Assembly (NCBI RefSeq): GCF_023715655.1
Contig: NZ_JAMBON010000034.1
Location: 1-37,751, forward strand
Length of the DNA stretch: 37,751 bases
Reading direction: 5' to 3'
Source: Oceanobacillus luteolus
GTDB taxonomy: Bacteria; Bacillota; Bacilli; Bacillales; Amphibacillaceae
The notes under the pieces are model-generated. The model was not told the DNA's origin. It saw nothing but the letters and a program-made list of their open reading frames with translations, and searched no databases. Position numbers and translations under genes: made by a program. The first letter of the stretch is position 1. The number at the start of each line of letters is the position of its first letter. This document shows, piece after piece, positions 1 to 7,865 of this stretch.

Positions 1-93
1 CTCGTCTTAACTGCAAGAAAACTAGTGCGTTTGGTGGATGCGCTACTACGTAAAAACCAAATTTACACGCCGGAAAGGAGCGTACATACATGA
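1..93 (+). pseudogene. C-terminal end of an IS110-family transposase (cut by window edge)
   Basis: The first frame is open from base 1 and reads 30 codons to TGA at 91-93. It includes ARKLVRLVDALLR followed by IYTPERS, which resembles the extreme C-terminus of IS110/IS1111-type DEDD transposases (Transposase_20 domain). Only this tail lies inside the window, so I cannot say whether the gene is intact upstream. The following 290 bases hold no further coding sequence I would support and may contain the right end of the element; IS110 members usually lack clear terminal inverted repeats, and none was seen. Family assignment rests on a short stretch. Confidence 0.6.
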
Positions 94-382
94 AGCATGA
101 TTAGCTTCTAAATCCTTCCAATAATTTACAGTAAATTCGCATAACTTTACTGGGTTAGTTTAGTGTTGCCTTTTTTAAGGATAATGCACCTTGATAACTG
201 AACAATTATTTATTTACCTCTTGACATATCACCGCAGGTCTTTTTCATTAATTAGGTTCATTGATTTCGATAAAGGAGAGGGCTACTGTTATTTTTTTAT
301 ATCCTATGTCTCAACCAGAGGAGTTAGAACCCTTGCGATATATTTCTCGCTGTCGTTATTTGCCATAGTTTTTTAGCAGTGA
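94..382. other. Non-coding stretch after the transposase tail
   Basis: About 290 bases with no supported gene. A 61-codon open frame from a TTG at 191 has no ribosome site and a low-complexity, phenylalanine-rich product, so it is not called. The right boundary of the IS110-like element should lie here, but no end repeat is obvious. Confidence 0.5.
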
Positions 383-391
383 TGGTATAAT
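383..391 (+). promoter_or_regulatory. Extended -10 promoter for the GT8 gene
   Basis: TGGTATAAT is a perfect extended -10 element (TGn followed by TATAAT). No good -35 sits 17 bp upstream, which is usual for extended -10 promoters. A start near 398 would leave a leader of about 22 nt that carries the ribosome site of the gene at 420. Confidence 0.55.
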
Positions 392-419
392 AATAGAAAC
401 ACAAAATAGAGGAGTTGGT

Positions 420-1253
420 ATGAAGTTGAACATACTTGTTACACTTGATTCCAATTATATTAGACCGCTACAGGTCATGCTCAAATCGATGTTTCTCAAT
501 AATCCTGATGTAAAATTTTCTATCTATCTCATGCATTCATCTTTAAAATCGGAAGAAGTACTGCTGCTTCAAGATGGCGTGAGAGGTGAAGGCCATATCC
601 TCCACGAACTTAAAATAACAGATGAATATTTCCGGGAGGCACCAGTGGTTAAACATTATACGAAGGAAATGTACTACAGGCTGTTGGCATTTAAGTTTTT
701 ACCAGAAACCCTCGATCGCATCCTTTACCTTGACCCTGATATCCTTATCATCAATGAGATTAAGAGTTTATATGATACAGACCTTACAGACTACCTTTAT
801 GCCGCCGCTTACCACGATATCGCAAAAATAAAAGAACTGAATAAAATCCGCTTAAAAGCTTATGAAATGGAGGCTTATTATAATTCTGGTGTACTTTTGA
901 TGAATTTGGAAGAGCAACGAAAGAGGATAAGTGAACAGGATATCTTCGACTTTGTGGAAGAGAACAAGAAGCGGCTCGTCCTACCAGACCAAGATATTCT
1001 AAACGCGCTCTATTCCCAGGATATAAAAGAAATAGAGGAAGTGCTCTATAATTATGATGCGAGGTTTTATCAATATTACAAACTGGCCAGCAAAGGAGAA
1101 TTCGGCATGGATTATGTAATTAATGAGACATCGATTATCCACTTTTGCGGGAAGAAGAAGCCGTGGTTGAAAAGTTATACAGGAAAGTTCCATTCTCTAT
1201 ATAAACATTATGAAAAGCTGACGTTTGGAAAGGCAGTAACTGTGAATAACTAG
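420..1253 (+). CDS. Glycosyltransferase family 8 protein
   Basis: 277 aa, cytosolic. GT8 enzymes are retaining transferases that move a sugar from a UDP- or similar nucleotide donor, often to cell-surface polysaccharide or lipid acceptors. Visible family marks are the metal-binding DxD (LDPDILI, DPD at 105-107), the YNSGVLLMNL segment near 153-162, the LPDQDILN motif near 188-195 and the HFCGKKKPW motif at 241-249 that contacts the donor phosphate. The N-terminus begins directly with the Rossmann-like strand MKLNILVTLD. ATG at 420 follows a GAGGAG site. The gene stands alone between the IS110 remnant and a convergent TetR gene, so acceptor and donor cannot be inferred. Horizontal acquisition is possible but not shown. 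Confidence 0.85.
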   Translation: MKLNILVTLDSNYIRPLQVMLKSMFLNNPDVKFSIYLMHSSLKSEEVLLLQDGVRGEGHILHELKITDEYFREAPVVKHYTKEMYYRLLAFKFLPETLDRILYLDPDILIINEIKSLYDTDLTDYLYAAAYHDIAKIKELNKIRLKAYEMEAYYNSGVLLMNLEEQRKRISEQDIFDFVEENKKRLVLPDQDILNALYSQDIKEIEEVLYNYDARFYQYYKLASKGEFGMDYVINETSIIHFCGKKKPWLKSYTGKFHSLYKHYEKLTFGKAVTVNN

Positions 1254-1353
1254 GGCTATAAGAATTTTCCTCCTGATACTATATATCACGGAACAACATC
1301 TGTAATTCCCTAAAAATAAACTTCGCCATCTATCCCTGATTCTATTCAAATAA

Positions 1354-1390
1354 CATTCAGTGGGGTAGGTAAAGCAATTCCCACTGAATG
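1354..1390. terminator. Inverted repeat between convergent genes, probable terminator
   Basis: Perfect 11-bp arms CATTCAGTGGG (1354-1364) and CCCACTGAATG (1380-1390) enclose a 15-nt loop between the convergent GT8 and TetR genes. A T-rich stretch lies a few bases beyond the plus-strand arm. It could act in both directions, though neither side has an immediate long T run. Confidence 0.5.
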
Positions 1391-1403
1391 AAGTTTCACT
1401 TTT

Positions 1404-1949
1404 TTATGGCAGTAAGTAAGGGATGGCTGGTTTAATGAATGTTTCTGGCTCCACATCTGCATTGCCTTTTCGCCAATCTGCAGATGCTCCGTACAATCCC
1501 CAGCTAAGGATTGATGCAGTCCGCTCGAGCCCGGTACTGTCATTCTCTGGGAATTGATTACTTAACATCTTTGCGAATATCACTTCCAGCTGATCCCTAA
1601 TAATTCTAGCAATGGTCTCTTCATAACCACGATGGCAACGTGTGGATAAGGAAAGTTGAAAGTTAGTTATCTCCTTAAAGATGGCAGTCAATGTTTCTTC
1701 ATTAATTTCACTCTCAACAAAATCCTCATAACTCAAGTTCACCAATAATGACTCTGTCAAAGCTTTGTCCAATAAATCGTAAATATCTTCAAAATGATAA
1801 TAAAAAGTAGAGCGATTGATCTGTGCAGCGGTTGTTATATCTTTAATTGTGAGGTCTTTAAATTCTTTTTTCGATGAGAGTTCTACAAAGGAGTCCATAA
1901 TAAGCTGCCGCGTTCGTAAAATTCTTGGATCTGTACTGGTTTGTTTCAT
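1404..1949 (-). CDS. TetR/AcrR-family transcriptional regulator
   Basis: 181 aa. The N-terminal part (LRTRQLIMDSFVELSSKKEF, then LTIKDITTAAQINRSTFYYHF) is a typical TetR helix-turn-helix; the C-terminal half is a variable ligand domain. The ATG at 1949 is preferred over an in-frame one at 1976, because a GGGGGAGG ribosome site lies 5-6 nt before it and falls inside the longer frame. It is transcribed away from the DsbA-like gene at 2125, and a 24-bp imperfect palindrome in the shared spacer is the likely operator. The ligand is unknown; the arrangement suggests control of itself and the divergent thioredoxin-fold gene. Confidence 0.85.
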   Translation of the reverse strand: MKQTSTDPRILRTRQLIMDSFVELSSKKEFKDLTIKDITTAAQINRSTFYYHFEDIYDLLDKALTESLLVNLSYEDFVESEINEETLTAIFKEITNFQLSLSTRCHRGYEETIARIIRDQLEVIFAKMLSNQFPENDSTGLERTASILSWGLYGASADWRKGNADVEPETFIKPAIPYLLP

Positions 1950-1983
1950 TTCGTCCTCCCCCTCTTTTTCCAACACTTTTGTA

Positions 1984-2007
1984 AATATGTAGGATATCCA
2001 ACAGATT
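1984..2007. promoter_or_regulatory. Candidate operator between the TetR and DsbA-like genes
   Basis: Imperfect palindrome of 24 bp: left half AATATGTAGGAT, right half ATCCAACAGATT. Ten of twelve pairs match, with a perfect central GGATATCC. It lies 35 bp upstream of the TetR start and upstream of the divergent gene, the usual place and size for a TetR-family operator. Binding is an inference. Confidence 0.5.
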
Positions 2008-2124
2008 AGAAAAACTAATGGTGTTTACTGTATCTGCTATTGATTATACTAGCATTAAGAAATGAAGAGAAGAATTTTGATTACAATGAATTTTCTTCAT
2101 GATAGTCTAGGGAGGAAGATAGAA

Positions 2125-3048
2125 ATGGAAAATAGAAACAATCTTATTTGTGATATGGAAACAGGGGTATGTGGTCCTGCAGATGACACAGAAATGGAGT
2201 TGATTGATTTGAACGAACCGAAGAAAACAATTGAATTATATTATGTGACTGATCCGATTTGTTCCCATTGCTGGGCTATCGAGCCGACATTACGGAGATT
2301 CATGGAACAGTATGGTCATTACTTCAACGTAAATACCGTAATGGGTGGTTTATTGGAGAAATGGCATGATGGACCAATCGACCCAGCGAATGGTATTTAT
2401 GGACCGGCAGATGTAGCGCCACACTGGAGAGAAGTTGGAGAGCATTCACGCATGCCGATTGATGGTTCACTTATGATTGATAATCCAGTGCAATCTTCAT
2501 TCCCGGCATCCCGTGTTTTTAAAATTGTCCAGAAACATCATGGTGATGAAAAAGCATTCGAATATCTTCGTCGTGCAAGGGAAGCGTTGTTTGCTTTCAA
2601 CGAAAATATTGGTGAGAAATCAGTACTAGTGGACATTGTCAATAATACGGGATTAGATGGTGAAGCAATTGTTACTGAGGCAGATGAAGAGGAAGGTATG
2701 ACTCTTTTAAACGAAGACTTTGCACTCACACGCAGTCTTGGTGCGCGTGGTTTTCCAACCATCATCATGGCAAATGAGGAAAATAAAGGAGTCAAAATTG
2801 TTGGAGGTCGTCCGTTTGATTACTATGTCGCAGGGCTAAGACAAGTATTAGGAGAAGAACCTGAACCAAAGGAACAACCCAAATTGGAGGATTTACTTGC
2901 TAAGGAAAAATTGTTGTTCTCAAAAGAGATTGAAGTAATGTATAATTTGGAGCAGGCAGAAGTAAATGAATTCCTCGACAAAGAATTAACTCAAGGCAAC
3001 TATGAAACAAAAGAGATATTAGGGGAAAAATACATTATAAGCAACTAA
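2125..3048 (+). CDS. DsbA-family thioredoxin-fold protein (FrnE/SpxH-like)
   Basis: 307 aa, no signal peptide, so cytosolic. It carries the active-site pair CSHC (C46, C49) in DPICSHCWAIEP and a cis-proline loop (GFPTI, P211), as in DsbA-like oxidoreductases of the FrnE group and the ClpXP adaptor SpxH/YjbH. A second cysteine pair (C9, C16) lies in the N-terminal CDMETGVCGP. The roughly 60-residue C-terminal tail after the fold is charged. The ATG at 2125 is chosen because GGGAGGAAG precedes it; an upstream in-frame ATG at 2062 has no good site. Function is either thiol-disulfide exchange or an adaptor role; the divergent TetR gene favours an inducible stress function. A hairpin terminator follows directly. 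Confidence 0.75.
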   Translation: MENRNNLICDMETGVCGPADDTEMELIDLNEPKKTIELYYVTDPICSHCWAIEPTLRRFMEQYGHYFNVNTVMGGLLEKWHDGPIDPANGIYGPADVAPHWREVGEHSRMPIDGSLMIDNPVQSSFPASRVFKIVQKHHGDEKAFEYLRRAREALFAFNENIGEKSVLVDIVNNTGLDGEAIVTEADEEEGMTLLNEDFALTRSLGARGFPTIIMANEENKGVKIVGGRPFDYYVAGLRQVLGEEPEPKEQPKLEDLLAKEKLLFSKEIEVMYNLEQAEVNEFLDKELTQGNYETKEILGEKYIISN

Positions 3049-3052
3049 ACGG

Positions 3053-3096
3053 AAGTGGAGCAGTCAGGGGAAGTTCCTGATTGATCCACTTTTTTA
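3053..3096 (+). terminator. Rho-independent terminator of the DsbA-like gene
   Basis: AAGTGGA and TCCACTT form the outer stem and TCAGG and CCTGA the inner stem, followed by TTTTTT. It starts five bases after the stop codon. Confidence 0.85.
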
Positions 3097-3126
3097 TGCG
3101 CACCCTATTTTGTATTGCAACTTAAA

Positions 3127-3145
3127 TGAGTGATTACTCACTTTA
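3127..3145. promoter_or_regulatory. Operator O1 of the ABC-TetR operon
   Basis: TGAGT and ACTCA half-sites surround GATT. The 19-bp stretch is an exact reverse-complement copy of part of the site at 3169-3196. It overlaps the -35 hexamer of the operon promoter. The TetR protein encoded at the end of the operon is the obvious candidate to bind it. Confidence 0.65.
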
Positions 3146-3170
3146 CAAATGGAACAACGTCAAGTATATT
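3142..3170 (+). promoter_or_regulatory. Sigma-A type promoter of the ABC exporter operon
   Basis: TTTACA (3142-3147), a 17-bp spacer and TATATT (3165-3170). The predicted start near 3177 lies inside the downstream operator, so repressor binding would block initiation. Confidence 0.65.
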
Positions 3171-3196
3171 TAAAGTGAGTAATCACTCACTTTAAA
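3169..3196. promoter_or_regulatory. Operator O2 of the ABC-TetR operon (perfect 12-bp arms)
   Basis: The arms TTTAAAGTGAGT (3169-3180) and ACTCACTTTAAA (3185-3196) are perfectly complementary around AATC. The site covers the end of the -10 box and the predicted start. It shares the GAGTRATYACTC core with O1. Size and symmetry fit a TetR-family dimer or paired dimers. Confidence 0.7.
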
Positions 3197-3212
3197 TAAG
3201 GGGGTACAAAGG

Positions 3213-3937
3213 GTGGAGGAATACTGTGTATCTATAAGGAATGTATCTAAGAAATTTGGAAAACAGCAAGTACTTTTCAATATCAATTTAGATATTAAGA
3301 AAGGAGAGATTTTCGGTCTATTGGGACCGTCTGGAGCAGGCAAAACTACACTCGTAAAGGAGTTAGCAGGATTAGATACTCCAACGACTGGTGAAAATAT
3401 GGTTTTAGGAACCAAAATGCCGAATTTAAACGTAATTAATAGAATTGGCTATATGGCGCAATCGGATGCTTTATATGAAGATTTATCTGCTAAGGAAAAC
3501 CTGCAATTTTTTGCGAGTCTCTTTGGATTAAAGGGAAAAGAAAAAATAACCGAATTCAAGCAGTGATGGAACTTGTTGATCTACAAAATCACACACAAAA
3601 ACTTGTCGCAGGATATTCTGGTGGAATGAAACGTAGACTCTCATTGGCTATTGCCTTACTCCATGAACCTGAATTACTTATCCTTGACGAACCTACTGTC
3701 GGAATTGACCCGGTCTTACGTAAAAAAATCTGGGATGCATTTGAGAATCTAAATAAACATGGAACGACGATTATTGTTACGACACATGTCATGGGAGAGG
3801 CAGAGAAATGTCATCGACTTGGACTAATTCGTAGTGGAGAATTAATAGCTGAAGGAACTCCCCAGCAATTAAAGGAAAACACAAACACAGACTCTATAGA
3901 AGATGCATTTTTAGTTTATGGAGGTGAGGGGATATGA
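3213..3937 (+). pseudogene. ABC transporter ATP-binding protein, frameshifted
   Basis: The two halves of one ABC ATPase lie in different frames. The first (GTG 3213, ribosome site AAGGGGG) has Walker A GPSGAGKTT at residues 38-46 and a Q-loop near YMAQSD, and stops at 3564-3566. The second, read from about 3542 in the next frame, has the signature YSGGMKRR, Walker B LLILDEP and switch histidine TTHVMGEAE, ending at 3937. Adding one A to the six-A run at 3541-3546 would join them as KGKEKNNRIQAVMELVDL, giving a normal protein of about 241 aa. It overlaps the permease start by four bases (ATGA). The cause is a real one-base loss, a sequencing error in the A run, or transcript slippage; everything else looks intact. 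Confidence 0.8.
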
Positions 3938-4956
3938 GAGTAAAAGCTGTAGTTACACGTATTTTACAACAAATCTTTCGGGATAAGCGGACTATCGGAT
4001 TATTAATTTTTGCACCTATTTTAGTTTTAACGATGCTGCATCTGATTTTCAATGGTGATGATTATACACCCAAAATAGGAATGGTAGACGTTCCTGACAT
4101 GATTTCTGATAATCTCGATACTGGTGCTGAAGTGACTTATTACACAGAGGAGGGATCGGCAGAAAAGGATTTGGAGAAACAGTTAATTGATGGCTATATA
4201 ACTTTTACAGGCAATAAACCGAGCGCATATCTTGAAGGCAGTGATCCAATGGTAAATGGTGAAGTAATTCGTTGGATACACTCTACCTTTGCTCCCCTAC
4301 AGAAAAATTCGCAAGAGGATTTATCGGTTCACTTTTTGCACGGAGCGAACGATATGGGGCAATTTGATTACTTTGGACCGGTTTTACTAGGTTTTTTTGT
4401 GTTCTTTTTCGTTTTTATTATTGCAGGAGTATCTTTCATTCGCGAAAGAACAACTGGGACATTGGAGCGTCTCCTATCCACACCAATCCGCAAATGGGAA
4501 CTTGTAACTGGTTATACGATAGGTTTTGGAACGATCACGCTTCTACAGTCTACGCTAATTGCAGCATACGCAATCTTTGTCCTTGATATGATGATGGAAG
4601 GTTCCTTTTTCCATTTGTTAATGATTATTTTAGCACTGGCACTTACAGCACTTACATTAGGAATCCTTATCTCATCCTTTGCAAATAATGAACTGCAAAT
4701 GATTCAATTCATTCCATTGGTTGTTATTCCACAATTATTTTTCTCTGGTTTGTTTCACTTGGAAACCATTTCGGATTGGCTAAGTTGGATTGGTCCATTA
4801 ACACCACTTTATTATGCAGCCGAAGCACTAAGAGATGTCATGGTACGTGGCTATGGTTTATCGGAGATTTATAACGAGCTTGTAGTGATGATAGGTTTTT
4901 CATGTCTATTTTTCTTTCTAAACATCCTTTCTTTACGGAAATACAGGAAAATCTAG
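3934..4956 (+). CDS. ABC-2 type transporter permease
   Basis: 340 aa membrane protein. One N-terminal membrane segment (about residues 21-38, LLIFAPILVLTMLHLIF) is followed by an extracellular domain of some 110 residues, then a block of five hydrophobic segments in the C-terminal half, as in ABC2_membrane_3 exporters. RERTTGTLERLLSTPIRKWEL is the conserved cytoplasmic coupling segment of this family. It is translationally coupled to the ATPase by ATGA and followed by the TetR gene. Substrate unknown; drug, antimicrobial peptide or lipid export is typical. If the ATPase frameshift is real, the transporter would lack its motor unless a relative substitutes. Confidence 0.85.
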   Translation: MRVKAVVTRILQQIFRDKRTIGLLIFAPILVLTMLHLIFNGDDYTPKIGMVDVPDMISDNLDTGAEVTYYTEEGSAEKDLEKQLIDGYITFTGNKPSAYLEGSDPMVNGEVIRWIHSTFAPLQKNSQEDLSVHFLHGANDMGQFDYFGPVLLGFFVFFFVFIIAGVSFIRERTTGTLERLLSTPIRKWELVTGYTIGFGTITLLQSTLIAAYAIFVLDMMMEGSFFHLLMIILALALTALTLGILISSFANNELQMIQFIPLVVIPQLFFSGLFHLETISDWLSWIGPLTPLYYAAEALRDVMVRGYGLSEIYNELVVMIGFSCLFFFLNILSLRKYRKI

Positions 4957-5032
4957 TTCCTGTATAAATTGCAATTCATGAATAAGATAGCTTATCATAA
5001 GAATAAACACTTATGAATACGAGGAGATGCCT

Positions 5033-5659
5033 GTGTTTAATGATGCTGATAATTTAACGGAAAAACAAAAAGGTATATTGACTGCAGCTACTGAGTTGTT
5101 TGCTGAAAAGGGGTACGCAGCAACTTCAACTAGTGAAATTGCGAAAAAAGCAGGTGTGGCCGAGGGTACCATTTTTCGACATTATAAGTCTAAAAAGGAT
5201 TTACTATTAACGGTTGTTTCTCCGGTAATGATAAAAATAATTGGACCATATATAAAAAAAGATCTTTATAATGTATTGGATGCTGAATTCGACCATTATG
5301 AAGACTTCCTTCGAGCTATGATTGCGAACCGTATAAATTTTATTACGGATAATATTTTATTTCTCCGTATTGTCGTCCAAGAGTTACCATTTCATGAGGA
5401 ACTCAAAAATCAGGCAGTGGAACATATTGGGAAGGATATCTTTGAAAAGTTGCGTGGAGTCATTCGTTATTATCAAGAAAAAGGGCAAATTATCCCAGGA
5501 CATCCGGATGCAATCATTCGCATGGTCGGTTCATCAATTTTCAGCTATATTCTTTCGAGGTATGTACTTTTTCCGGAAAGCGCTTGGGAGGATGAAGAAA
5601 TAGAGGTTGACCGTATCATACAGTTACTATCTAACGGAATAGGAATGATAGATGAGTAA
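5033..5659 (+). CDS. TetR/AcrR-family regulator of the ABC exporter operon
   Basis: 208 aa from GTG at 5033. An ATG at 5027 is in frame but directly abuts the GAGGAG site (5021-5026), whereas the GTG has 6-nt spacing. The helix-turn-helix region reads TSTSEIAKKAGVAEGTIFRHY and is strongly TetR-like; the remainder is a helical ligand domain. It is the third gene of the operon, so repression would be autoregulatory through the palindromes at 3127-3196. It resembles FadR/YsiA-like regulators in the DNA-reading helix, but the effector is not known. A terminator follows immediately. Confidence 0.88.
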   Translation: MFNDADNLTEKQKGILTAATELFAEKGYAATSTSEIAKKAGVAEGTIFRHYKSKKDLLLTVVSPVMIKIIGPYIKKDLYNVLDAEFDHYEDFLRAMIANRINFITDNILFLRIVVQELPFHEELKNQAVEHIGKDIFEKLRGVIRYYQEKGQIIPGHPDAIIRMVGSSIFSYILSRYVLFPESAWEDEEIEVDRIIQLLSNGIGMIDE

Positions 5660-5685
5660 AAGGGCAATATTCTTGTCCTTTTTCT
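5659..5685 (+). terminator. Rho-independent terminator of the ABC-TetR operon
   Basis: The arms AAAGGGCAA (5659-5667) and TTGTCCTTT (5673-5681) form a 9-bp stem with one G-U pair and a 5-nt loop, followed by T-rich sequence. It overlaps the last base of the TetR stop codon. Confidence 0.8.
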
Positions 5686-5795
5686 TATTTAACGAACTTA
5701 CATATTTTATCTCTAAAAAATTCAAACTATTCGATATTGACAGGCATAAGGATTATAATAGAATTAGTTAATTCAATTGAGGGGAGTGGGTAACG

Positions 5796-6806
5796 ATGAC
5801 AATAATCACAGATAAGTTTGGCAGGCCGCTCCAAGATTTGCGGATTTCAGTTACCGATCGGTGTAATTTTCGCTGTACGTATTGCATGCCAAGAGAAATT
5901 TTCGGGCCGGATTATGAATTTTTGCCTAAAGACCATCTGTTATCAAGTGAAGAAATTGTCCGGATAGCAACTGCTTTTGTTGCTCTTGGTGTGAATAAAA
6001 TCCGCTTAACGGGCGGAGAACCACTGCTACGGAGAGATTTACCACAACTTATCGAAAAACTAAGTGTAATCGAGGGACTTGATGATATTGCACTTACGAC
6101 GAACGCTTCCTTACTGCCAAATAAAGCCGAAGCCATTAAAGATGCAGGGTTGAAACGGATCAATGTCAGTCTCGATGCTCTCGATGACGAAACTTTCCTA
6201 TCCATAAATGATAGTGGAGTACGCACGGAACGGGTGTTAAAAGGGATTGATAAAGCACTCGAAGTCGGTTTAGAAGTAAAAGTGAACATGGTCGTAAAAA
6301 AAGGGATAAATGAACAAGAAATCATCCCAATGGCGAAGTTTTTTAAGGGAAAAGGGATTACATTACGGTTTATCGAATTCATGGACGTGGGGACAACGAA
6401 TGGTTGGGATTTCAGTAAAGTTGTAACGAAAAAGGAAATCTTTAATCAACTCAGTGAGCATTTTGAATTAGAACCAGTTGATCCGGATTATTTGGGTGAA
6501 GTGGCCAAACGTTACCGGTATAAAGGGACAAATACTGAGGTCGGATTTATTACTTCCGTCTCGGAATCATTTTGTTCAACTTGTACACGAGCGCGGATTT
6601 CTGCAGATGGAAAGATATATACTTGTTTATTTGCTTCAGGGGGATATGACTTGAAAAAGCTTGTCCGCTCTGAATCTGATGATGAAATAATCAAACAAAC
6701 GATAGCCTCGATTTGGAGTAAGCGAACGGACCGTTACTCTGATGAGCGTACAGAACTTACAGCAAAAAATAAGAAAAAAATTGAAATGTCCTATATTGGT
6801 GGTTAA
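5796..6806 (+). CDS. moaA: GTP 3',8-cyclase MoaA
   Basis: 336 aa radical-SAM enzyme that, with MoaC, converts GTP to cyclic pyranopterin monophosphate, the first step of molybdenum cofactor synthesis. The N-terminal cluster CNFRCTYC (C23, C27, C30) binds the SAM 4Fe-4S centre. The C-terminal CSTC plus a distant cysteine (C260, C263, C277) binds the second 4Fe-4S that holds GTP. The protein ends in the characteristic Gly-Gly tail. Start ATG 5796 follows GAGGGGAG. A TATAAT at 5754-5759 could be the -10, but the nearby TTGACA (5737-5742) is only 11 bp away, so the promoter is uncertain. First gene of moaA-moeB-moeA-moaE. Confidence 0.97.
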   Translation: MTIITDKFGRPLQDLRISVTDRCNFRCTYCMPREIFGPDYEFLPKDHLLSSEEIVRIATAFVALGVNKIRLTGGEPLLRRDLPQLIEKLSVIEGLDDIALTTNASLLPNKAEAIKDAGLKRINVSLDALDDETFLSINDSGVRTERVLKGIDKALEVGLEVKVNMVVKKGINEQEIIPMAKFFKGKGITLRFIEFMDVGTTNGWDFSKVVTKKEIFNQLSEHFELEPVDPDYLGEVAKRYRYKGTNTEVGFITSVSESFCSTCTRARISADGKIYTCLFASGGYDLKKLVRSESDDEIIKQTIASIWSKRTDRYSDERTELTAKNKKKIEMSYIGG

Positions 6807-6840
6807 GAATAATCAGCAGGAACGAAAGGATCGTATTGTG

Positions 6841-7851
6841 ATGAAAGAACGATATTCACGGCAAGCATTATTTAAGCCAATCGGAAAGACGGGCCAGAAA
6901 AAGATTAGTGAAAGTCATGTCATGATTCTTGGCTGCGGCGCACTTGGTACGGCCAATGCGGCTAATCTTGCACGGGCCGGTGTTGGTAAGCTGACAATCA
7001 TTGATCGTGATTATGTGGAACGGAGTAATTTGCAACGTCAGCAATTATTTACAGACAAAGACGCGGAAAATCAAGTTCCAAAAGTCATTGCGGCAAAAGA
7101 AAAATTAGAAGCAGTCAACCCTGAAATTGAGGTTAATGCACTAATTTTAGATGTGACCGGAGAAGAGCTTGCTCCATACCTTAAAGATGTGGACCTCGTC
7201 ATCGACGCAACGGATAATTTTGATATTCGATTCGTTATGAATGACTTGATTCATAAACACAAGCTTCCTTGGATTTTTGGCTCTTGTGTCGGGAGTACAG
7301 GTATGAGCTATACTATCTTACCTGGTGAGACCCCTTGTCTTGCATGCATTTTAGATACGACGACTTTATCTGGTGCGACTTGTGATTCGGTCGGAATTAT
7401 CGCACCAGCTGTGCAAATGGTTGTCGCACATCAGACGGCAGAAGCATTGAAGTTGCTTGTTGGGGATGTAAATTCGTTAAGAACAAAACTAGTCATGTTT
7501 GATTTATGGACGAATCAATACCAGATGATTAAAGTGGATCGTGCCAAAAAAGCTTCTTGTCCGAGTTGTGGTGTAGATCCAAGTTATCCGGCCTTGAGTT
7601 ACGACACCCGAACGAAAACAGAAGTGCTTTGCGGAAGAAACACGGTACAAATACGAGCAAACCGCCACATCGTTTTGGAAGAGCTGGCAAGCAGGCTGGA
7701 GAAACTCGGATCTATCCACGTAAATAAATTTTTGCTCTCCCTCCATTATGGTGACTATCGAGTTGTTGTTTTCTCTGATGGCCGTGCATTCATTCATGGT
7801 ACAAGTTCAATGGAAGAAGCTAGAAAGATATATTATCAGTTGGTTGGTTAG
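6841..7851 (+). CDS. moeB: MoeB/ThiF-family sulfur-carrier adenylyltransferase
   Basis: 336 aa E1-like enzyme that adenylates the C-terminal glycine of MoaD (and possibly ThiS). Visible marks: ATP-binding GCGALGT (31-37), IIDRDYV (53-59), the arginine finger segment NLQRQ (63-67), zinc ligands C166-C169 and C240-C243, and a candidate catalytic C181 in SGATCDSVG. The MKERYSRQ start at ATG 6841 matches the family; a GTG directly before it (6838) shares the AAAGGA site and could be used instead. The frame is open well upstream, overlapping the moaA end, but without a ribosome site. About 90 residues follow the second zinc pair, as in Bacillus homologues. MoeB versus ThiF is decided by context. 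Confidence 0.88.
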   Translation: MKERYSRQALFKPIGKTGQKKISESHVMILGCGALGTANAANLARAGVGKLTIIDRDYVERSNLQRQQLFTDKDAENQVPKVIAAKEKLEAVNPEIEVNALILDVTGEELAPYLKDVDLVIDATDNFDIRFVMNDLIHKHKLPWIFGSCVGSTGMSYTILPGETPCLACILDTTTLSGATCDSVGIIAPAVQMVVAHQTAEALKLLVGDVNSLRTKLVMFDLWTNQYQMIKVDRAKKASCPSCGVDPSYPALSYDTRTKTEVLCGRNTVQIRANRHIVLEELASRLEKLGSIHVNKFLLSLHYGDYRVVVFSDGRAFIHGTSSMEEARKIYYQLVG

Positions 7852-7865
7852 GAAGGTGAGCAAAA

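Noticed and set aside
191..376. 61-aa open frame before the GT8 gene
   Set aside because: TTG start without ribosome site, phenylalanine-rich product with no family resemblance.
3531..3570. Programmed -1 ribosomal frameshift in the ABC ATPase
   Set aside because: The frame change needed is -1, but the zero-frame codons GAA AAA ATA do not form a classical X XXY YYZ slippery heptamer and no downstream stem was seen. Base loss or A-run slippage is simpler.
5737..5759. TTGACA/TATAAT promoter of moaA
   Set aside because: Both hexamers are perfect but only 11 bp apart, too close to act together. TATAAT alone may still be used.
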